Source of the DNA: Silene latifolia
Lineage: Eukaryota; Streptophyta; Magnoliopsida; Caryophyllales; Caryophyllaceae
Reading direction: 5' to 3'
Length of the DNA: 64,000 nt
Assembly: GCF_048544455.1 (NCBI RefSeq)
Contig: NC_133538.1
Coordinates: forward strand, 440,756,311 to 440,820,310
Within the stretch, counting starts at the first letter, position 1, and each line of letters begins with the position of its first letter. Below are positions 57,551 to 64,000 of the stretch, piece after piece. Under the pieces are notes generated by a model that saw nothing but the letters and a program-made list of their open reading frames with translations, searched no databases and was not told where the DNA came from. Both the position numbers and the translations under genes were made by a program.

Positions 57551-57581
57551 CTAGTTTTAGTCCCGTGCAAAAAATGCACGG
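57551..57581 (-). mobile_element. Helitron-type 3' end, isolated copy
   Basis: On the minus strand: hairpin CCGTGCA-TTTTT-TGCACGG, a short spacer, then CTAG, the shape of a Helitron 3' terminus. It is a near copy of the end at 57880-57908, 330 bp away. Its 5' end was not identified. Confidence 0.5.
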
Positions 57582-58779
57582 TTATACTATCAAAATTTTA
57601 GACAGACGGATATAATTATAGAGAGTTGAATAGAGAGTCGTATTTTTAATGACTTGATAAATGAATTAATTTCTATGTTATTATGATAATCTAAACCCAT
57701 GTTAATTTGTACAGTATGATGTTTAAAACATTAGCTGTAACTAAAAGTATACAAAAAATGATTACATTCTCTGTCAAGTCATATATAACATTTTAAATTT
57801 GAAATATTAATTAGGTACATAAGATATTAATTAAGATATTGTACATATGCTGAACCCGCGACATTTCATATAACCTACACTAGTTTTAGCCCGTGCAAAA
57901 TTGCACGGATTGCTTTTAAAGCATTCATTATCATTGAAAATGTATGGAAAAAATGAATAATTAACTTTTGGAATTTGAATGCATTTTTATATTTATAAGG
58001 ACACCAATCAATCAGTATAAGTTATGCACATTATTATAATATAAAAATCTCAATCCAGCCAACAAAAAAGTCACCATGTATAATGAGAACTAATCCAATG
58101 AGATTACAAATTTTACGGCTTCTCACTACGTGAAATAGTTAATATATCTGAATAATTTTGACATTACAAAAACATGGGAATAGACAATGGGCTTACAAAC
58201 TTAGAGTAACTTGGTTAGTTGCACCAAATTGCATTGTTAGACTATTAGTTCAGTATACCACATAATAGTCGTCAGGTAGACTCATGGAATACTATTCATC
58301 AAGAATACCGCATAATAGTCGTCGATTTCAACTTTTACTTTTAGACGGATTTGAAAAACTTAACGGGCCTGATAAGGCTGATCCGAGACTCGGAAATGAC
58401 ACAAAAGGTGTAACTATAACGTGACATGATATGACCCCACCCGAAAATGACTCGACTTGAAGTGGTACGAATTGACTCTAATATATCAAAATGACGCCAA
58501 ATGTTATTTAAGGCAAAATCTTGACCCAAAATAACGTAACTTGAAAATTACTCGTCTTATTGATCCAAAATGACCCGACTCAACTGACCTGACTCAACCG
58601 ACCGAGTCAAATATCATATATCATATGAGACGGTTACATTAATAGCTAATGTTAAGTTTACAATATAATTTATGAGTGTCATTCGTATGGGCCAAACAAA
58701 CAGGTATACTCAGAATATGGGCGAACAATTAAATATATTAGAATGAGACCCACACAAGGTAAATAAACCCTAGCCACAA

Positions 58780-58940
58780 ACTCGCATCATATATATAACA
58801 CTCCCTCCTCCTCACACCTTAACACTCACTCAGTCAATTCGTCATTCCGTCTCACTCATTGCAAACCCTCATCGTCTTTACAAACTCTCATCCTCTCGCT
58901 CTCAATCTCCACCTACCTCATCCTCTCGTTTATCGAATAC
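58780..58940 (+). promoter_or_regulatory. Orphan promoter and leader-like fragment inside Helitron
   Basis: CATATATATAAC (TATA box, about 58787-58798) is followed by about 140 bp of CT-rich leader (CACTCCCTCCTCCTCACACC, CTCTCGCTCTCAATCTCC) with no downstream ORF before the MITE at 58972. It looks like a captured gene 5' end. Confidence 0.4.
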
Positions 58941-58971
58941 ATGCATGTTGATCCATTTTCACATAAAAAAA

Positions 58972-59669
58972 GGCAAATTTAACAAAAATAATCCAACCTT
59001 TGTTAAGTCTTCTAAAAATAACCCAACCTTTTAACTTAAACAATAATAATCCAAGCTTTACATTTTCGTTACTAAAGTATCCCATTATTTAATTAAATTA
59101 CATTTTTAGCAAATCAATAAATGTTATTTTGTAAAATACTTTAATAAATCTGATATTTTACAACAAAAAAAACAAACAAAATCAAAATTTTTATATTTTT
59201 TGATATTTTCTGAAGGAAAAGAAAAAAGGTTTTCTCTTTAAAGCTTTTTTCTAGAGATTCTCTTACTTCCACAAATTCTCTCTGGAGTTCATTTTGGTAA
59301 TGTAATCTTTATATGGTCCGTCGAGTGGATGAATGTTCATTACTTGCCGGCTTTTTCATCAATTGAGTTAGTTAAAAATTATGAGTGTCAAGTTATGGTG
59401 AGTTTTACTTTTACTTTTTTCTTTTACAGAAATAAAAAAAAAATTACTCTTAATTAAACTTTTTTTTACTTAACATCAGATTTTAAGGATTGATAAAGTT
59501 TTTTTTTCTTTTTACAAAATATCATTATTTAACAAAAATCCAATTTAGTTGAGTAATGGGATATTTTTGTGACGAAAATATAAAGGTTGGATTATTATTG
59601 TTTAAGCTGAAAGGTTGGGTTATTTTTAGAAGACGTGACAAAGGTTGGGTTATTTTCGTTAAATTTGCC
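58972..59669. mobile_element. 698-bp inverted-repeat MITE
   Basis: Arms of about 115 bp (GGCAAATTTAAC at 58972 and its inverse ending 59669) with recurring AATAACCCAACCTTT or AATAATCCAACCTTT words. TAAAAAAA flanks both sides (58964-58971 and 59670-59677), an 8-bp duplication. No transposase. Confidence 0.85.
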
Positions 59670-60873
59670 TAAAAAAATCATCTTATTTCAAATACTAAAG
59701 TAATAATAAAATAAACGAAGATGAAGAAATGAGATATGCAAGAAAATAGAGATGAAGACGACAGTACAATCATATATTCACCCTATTTTTATTAGCATGC
59801 AAAGTGATTTTGTCGGATTTTCTTGCTATTTTTAAAATTTTGATGGTGATTGTTACATTAAAATAATCAAATTTAAGTAATTATTGTTGATTATTTATAT
59901 CTTCAGTTTTCATTTTCATATCATTTTAATATAACAATTTACTTCAATATATCATATCATTTTTGAGTTTTTAAATAATTTATTTAAATATATTTCGTAT
60001 AATTTTCGTTTATACGTTTTTATCCCGACATAACATCATTAAAATAACGTCCTATTTTCGTCGTATAAATAGGTTCCTATCATCAATAATAGTCAGATGT
60101 GTCTCTTACATGTGTTAAAAAAATTTGGTATAATTTTTGTTATTAATTATACAGCTTATTCTATGAATAAATACTTGGGTATATGATTTAACATTTTTGT
60201 ACTGTTTTTAACAAATTAAAAATTTACAATTATGAATTTTTAAAATTTTATGTGGCAAATCTATCCAGAATAATATTGATTGAGAAAGTTTTCTAATTGT
60301 TTATTTAATCTGGGTTTTTTTATTAGAAAAACAAAGATGTAGGAATTTCTAGAAAATTTATTAATTAAGTAAAATAATTTGAAAGATTGTGGTTTTATTT
60401 ACGTATATAAATAGTACGTACAAACTATCGTTACTTTTTTAATATTTACGTACAGTTTACGTACAAAACATAAATATCGACGGTTATTCGTTAATTAATT
60501 TCTTAATTTTTCCGTGGGTCCTGCATTTAAAGGAAAAAGTTGGATGTGAATGACGTGGACGCATAGAATTGCACTAAATGTTTCTGTATTTATAAAGATA
60601 AGATTTTAATATAATAAAGTGTAGATTAGCATTTCATTTTTTTTAGCCTCTATGTACGTTTTTTAGTCTTTATTTAAGCTTCTTTTACGCTTTATATTTT
60701 CCCTTAAAAGATACTTTAATCTATCAACAAAGAAAAAATTGTATTGAGAGAAAATTAAATAAATCAAATGCAAGTTTGTGGTAGGACCCACCTATAGAAC
60801 ATGCAATTCTTTACCTTAATTTTAAGGAACCAATGAAAAGGCTAGAAATAACCTAGCTTTTATACTAGGTAGA

Positions 60874-62126
60874 TAAGTTGCTAAAGAAAGATGATATTGG
60901 CGAGAGCACTTTCAGCATCGAACTTTTGTTGTGAAAAATTTATTTACTTTTATGTATCATGCATAAAAGACTCCTAATTTATCATGAACAATTTAATATG
61001 AACATTGGTTCAAGGGTCATGATGAGAAGGAGCACATCCACAACCAAGAATGAAGTTATCATTGCAAAATAGAATACATACCCAACATAGTTGACAAGGA
61101 CTTATAAATTATCTTAGTTGTAAATTTGTATATAAATCGTGTTTACTTTGTTTCAGATTGTAGCTTTTAAAGTTAATCTTATGCTTTTGGTCATTCCCGA
61201 ATTATTATAAGCTACAGCTTAATGAATTTGATTGGACTAACGGTATACATATTATATTAGTATGGAATAGAATATTATATGTGATCATAATATCATAGTG
61301 ATAAAGTGGGAATAAGATGAGAAATTGAGAATGTAGATAAAATTTTGTTTTATAGGAATATTAGATCTAGAAAATAGTCAAGTCAAGACAAAAACTGTAT
61401 ACGGGTTGATTATTGAAAATAATGGGACAACTTGAGAACCGGTATCATAATAATAACATGCCTTTATAGCCTAGGTTTAATGAAGTGAAAACTGACCCAA
61501 CTGTATATAATCACGAGAGGGCTTAGGGCTTATATCATCATTAGACAAAGATTTTACAATATTAAAGTGTCAAATTGTTATTTAAAAAAACATATTATTT
61601 CGTTATCCCGTTATCGCAACAATGTTAAAATTTAAAATTAATGGTTAATAGTGACTGTCTTTTACTCACAATCAAATTGGCGCAATAAATTTGTGATAAC
61701 GAAAGAATGTCATAATGTCGTACAACTTTCTAACAACTACTTATTTTTCACATATGTTTTAAATAATAAGATTGATAATTAAAAGTTTGATGATTTTAGA
61801 ATTACTACTACATTTAAAATCCTAATGATCCTAATACTCCTAGGCACAAGTTTTAGACATCTTCTACCTCTATGATACTATTGCTATACGGGTTCTACTG
61901 GTGTTATGCTGCTGCTCGGCTGTTGCTATGTCATTGCTAATTATTTGTGTATTTGTTTATAAAATCAAAACTAATTAACGCATAACTTCAAGAGTTCAGG
62001 GTATTGTGTTTATTTAGGGTTATTTGCATGTAAAGTTTTACTCAAGAGGCCGAGTGTGAACCCTCGCAATAAAGCTAAGACAAAACAATAAGAAAATGCG
62101 GAAGTTTAGAAAATTTTTGAAACTTT
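60874..62126. other. AT-rich DNA, nothing recognised
   Basis: No supported gene. From about 61985 the sequence appears to belong to the same unit as 62433 onward, interrupted by the Tourist MITE. Confidence 0.4.
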
Positions 62127-62129
62127 TAA

Positions 62130-62429
62130 GGGGGTATTTGGTTGGAGCTTTTGGAATGGATTGGAATGGATTCGGGCCATTCCAATGTTTGGTTGGAGCA
62201 TTTTGGAATGGAGTTAGATACCTGATGGATTCTAACTCCATTCCAACCCCTTGGAATCCCATACTCATCCCTCTCCCCAAGTTTCCAACTCCATTCCACC
62301 CAACGCATTATTATTCCCATACCCGAATTGAACCAAACAAGTTTAAACATGTATGGGGTTCTAACTCCATATCTCCTTGGAGTTAGAATCCATTCCATTC
62401 CATACCGAATGTTTGAACCAAACGTCCCC
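62130..62429. mobile_element. Tourist-like (PIF/Harbinger) MITE
   Basis: 300 bp, ends GGGGGTATTTGGTTGGAGC and, inverted, GGGGACGTTTGGTTCAAAC, flanked by TAA (62127-62129 and 62430-62432). Repeated GGAATGGA/TCCATTCC words fill the inside. The TAA target and GGGG..TTTGGTT ends fit Tourist. Confidence 0.85.
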
Positions 62430-63368
62430 TAAAAGTTTAAAGCGCGGATTCATTAAAACTTAAAACATAAATGAAGTATGCGGAAATAAAGTTAAGATTA
62501 TACAAACGTGATAGTCAAAGGTGATGGAAAATATATCCCTCGAATGACAAAATGATAAAAGGTGAGTCTAAACAATCCTAATAACTAGTCCAAGGTGCTC
62601 GCTAGCTCACACGTCTAAACCCCACAAATGCATCTTCACAAACCTGTCATTCATGTAAATATGAAAGCCACAATCAGTGGGGAGTAATTCAAGGTTCTCC
62701 CAGCCACAAATTGTCAAAATGAACATAACAAAGAACTCAATTAAGTAATCATGTAAGACACTTACAAAAGACATAAACATCAAGTTTATATTTAAACATG
62801 GCAATTAAATGAGATGGAACAAGATAGATCAATATTAGCATAATCAAGACTCGACTATTCATGTGAGATAATTAAGTGATATGAAAGGCAAGAATACGGT
62901 CATTTAGACAAAAGCACGCATTTCAAGGAAATATAACATGGGTGTGAGATTAGAAATCGAATCATGTGAAATAGATAAATAAGGGATCAATCGATACAAA
63001 ATATACGAATGGAAATCATAGCCATTACTTTGAAAACCTCTTAACAAACATTGCACGGGACGTGGCTACTAATGTCACATTCATACTTATGGCTTGCATC
63101 TCACCATAAGAACGGATGGGAACATCAATCCCGGCGATCATATCGCAACTAGAAGGCTTGTATCTCACCTAGTATCCGATAGGACCAAGACTCTCACAAT
63201 CAACCATATAAGACGTAAACTCTCGTGTAGAAAGACATGCAAATGACCATAACCAAGCAAGACATTTACTACTCTTAGACTATAATTTTCCTCGGGTAGG
63301 ACTACGATAATAATACGGTCCTAGTCTAAACCTGGTCAGACTCTCGGAATGTACATTTCCGATTCGAC

Positions 63369-63534
63369 ATGCGGCAGAATCAGCCCGCATCCAAGACTCG
63401 ATGACAAAATGAAAATCGAGTACCCCAATCGCCAGATCAGCACGAAAGTGGCGGAAAGACTAAGATAAAACTCACCTGCCAGATCAGCACAAGTGGCCAA
63501 ACCCGTACTTGCCAGAATCAGCACAAGCAGGGCG
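63369..63534. repeat. Four CAGA(A)TCAGC repeat units with hairpin potential
   Basis: CAGAATCAGC or CAGATCAGC recurs at about 63375, 63434, 63481 and 63514. The first is enclosed by ATGCGG/CCGCAT, the second by CGCCA/TGGCG, the third by GCCA/TGGC. Confidence 0.6.
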
Positions 63535-63734
63535 TAAATGTAAGTCAAGCAAGAAGGCATAACATTATGACATTTTTCACAAGAATACGACTCTTCACAA
63601 GTAATTATTTATAATGATTCTTCCATACTTGTAACATATAAATAAATATTTCATTTCATAATTAAACATGCCGGTTAAATAAAATATAACAAGCGGTAAT
63701 GAATAATGTACGTTATGTGAAATTTACGGAATAA

Positions 63735-63970
63735 AATGTGACCAAGCCCAAGTAACTCATTTATGAGCCCAATAAACAAACTATAAGAAGCACAATAATT
63801 GAATCACATTAAGCCCAACAAACAAGACATGTGAAACCCAACATATTACTCATGTAAAATCAAACCATTAAATCACGTGAAGCCCAACAATTTGATCATG
63901 TAAAACCCAACCATTTGATCATGAAAAACTCAATAGCTTGATCATGTAAGGCCCAATGATTTAGTAACTA
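63735..63970. repeat. 23-bp degenerate tandem repeat
   Basis: TTTGATCATG (last as CTTGATCATG) at 63891, 63914 and 63937 shows a 23-bp period with GTAAAACCCAACCA between. More diverged copies (CACGTGAAGCCCAAC, CATGTGAAACCCAAC) extend upstream. Confidence 0.75.
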
Positions 63971-64000
63971 TAAATCACCAAAAATAAGGGAGAAGGGAAA

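Larger units (their letters stand above)
57880..60873 (-). mobile_element. Candidate non-autonomous Helitron, about 3 kb
   Basis: The minus strand starts TCTACCTAGTATAAAAGC at 60873 (preceded by A) and ends with the hairpin CCGTGCAATTTTGCACGG (57891-57908) + GCTAAAA + CTAG (57880), followed by T. A|TC...CTAG|T with a subterminal hairpin is the Helitron rule. No Rep/helicase is present. It holds an inverted-repeat MITE (58972-59669), a promoter-like piece (about 58780-58940) and a stretch rich in TGACCCGAC-type words (58380-58610). The pairing of the two ends is inferred. Confidence 0.55.
62433..64000 (-). mobile_element. Non-coding retrotransposon-like region (LTR/leader type)
   Basis: No ORF longer than about 75 codons and no domain. 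The texture (alternating CATAAGAACGGATGGGAAC-like unique blocks, direct repeats of GCCAGATCAGCACAAG, and a short-period repeat) is that of plant LTR or leader DNA. No TG..CA end or PBS was found inside the window, so the class is open. Confidence 0.35.

Overview
This is nuclear DNA from a flowering plant, very probably a eudicot. It has spliced plant-type gene structure and plant-specific transposon lineages: Athila- and Tat-type Ty3/gypsy, Ty1/copia, plant L1-type LINEs with a DUF4283 ORF1, a Cassandra TRIM with 5S rRNA-like LTRs, Stowaway/Tourist/MULE miniature elements and a Helitron. A gypsy antisense ORF of the kind described for Retand/Ogre elements makes Caryophyllales a reasonable guess, but nothing here proves the family. 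More than 85% of the window is mobile DNA, and only one convincing host gene is present.

Layout. 1-3428: 3' end and 3' LTR of an Athila-like element (+), inserted into a Tat-like element. 3429-29343: a minus-strand Tat/Retand-like array read LTR (26888-29343) - PBS - gag - [Ty1/copia, 17904-23323] - integrase C-terminus - antisense ORF (15217-16677, +) - tandem repeats - LTR (8597-11050) - PBS - gag-protease. The middle LTR serves as the 3' LTR of one unit and the 5' LTR of the next. 29344-39524: a second Athila-like element (-) with gag-protease only. Its 5' LTR (33237-39524) is split by an almost full-length LINE (33265-38091) with a 12-bp target duplication. This Athila lies inside another LINE ORF1 (39525-39950).

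40000-48561 is a patchwork of small insertions, many with readable target duplications: MULE-type inverted-repeat elements (40070-40513, 44639-44806, 46314-47455, 47515-48561), 5'-truncated LINEs (40848-41829, about 44838-45375, and a tiny one near 45817), a complete Cassandra TRIM (43280-44060) and a Stowaway relic (about 42080-42333).

48754-54034 is the host gene: three phase-0 exons encoding about 1050 residues, with a linker-histone globular (GH1/H15) domain, basic and acidic tracts and an AT-hook, probably a chromatin protein. A MULE-type element ends about 190 bp upstream of its first ATG and a minimal Stowaway sits in intron 1. Beyond it lie a LINE RT scrap (54330-54740), a decayed copia element (55170-57118), a candidate 3-kb Helitron (57880-60873) carrying a promoter-like fragment and a nested inverted-repeat element, a Tourist-like MITE (62130-62429), and a retrotransposon-like non-coding tail with hairpin-prone and 23-bp repeats.

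All transposon coding regions are broken by stops, frameshifts or lost catalytic residues. The most unusual signals are the clustered TCGATCGA palindromes confined to Athila-type DNA, the antisense transcription unit of the Tat element with its own TATA box, the shared-LTR tandem structure, and the Pol III-like A/B boxes inside a copia LTR.
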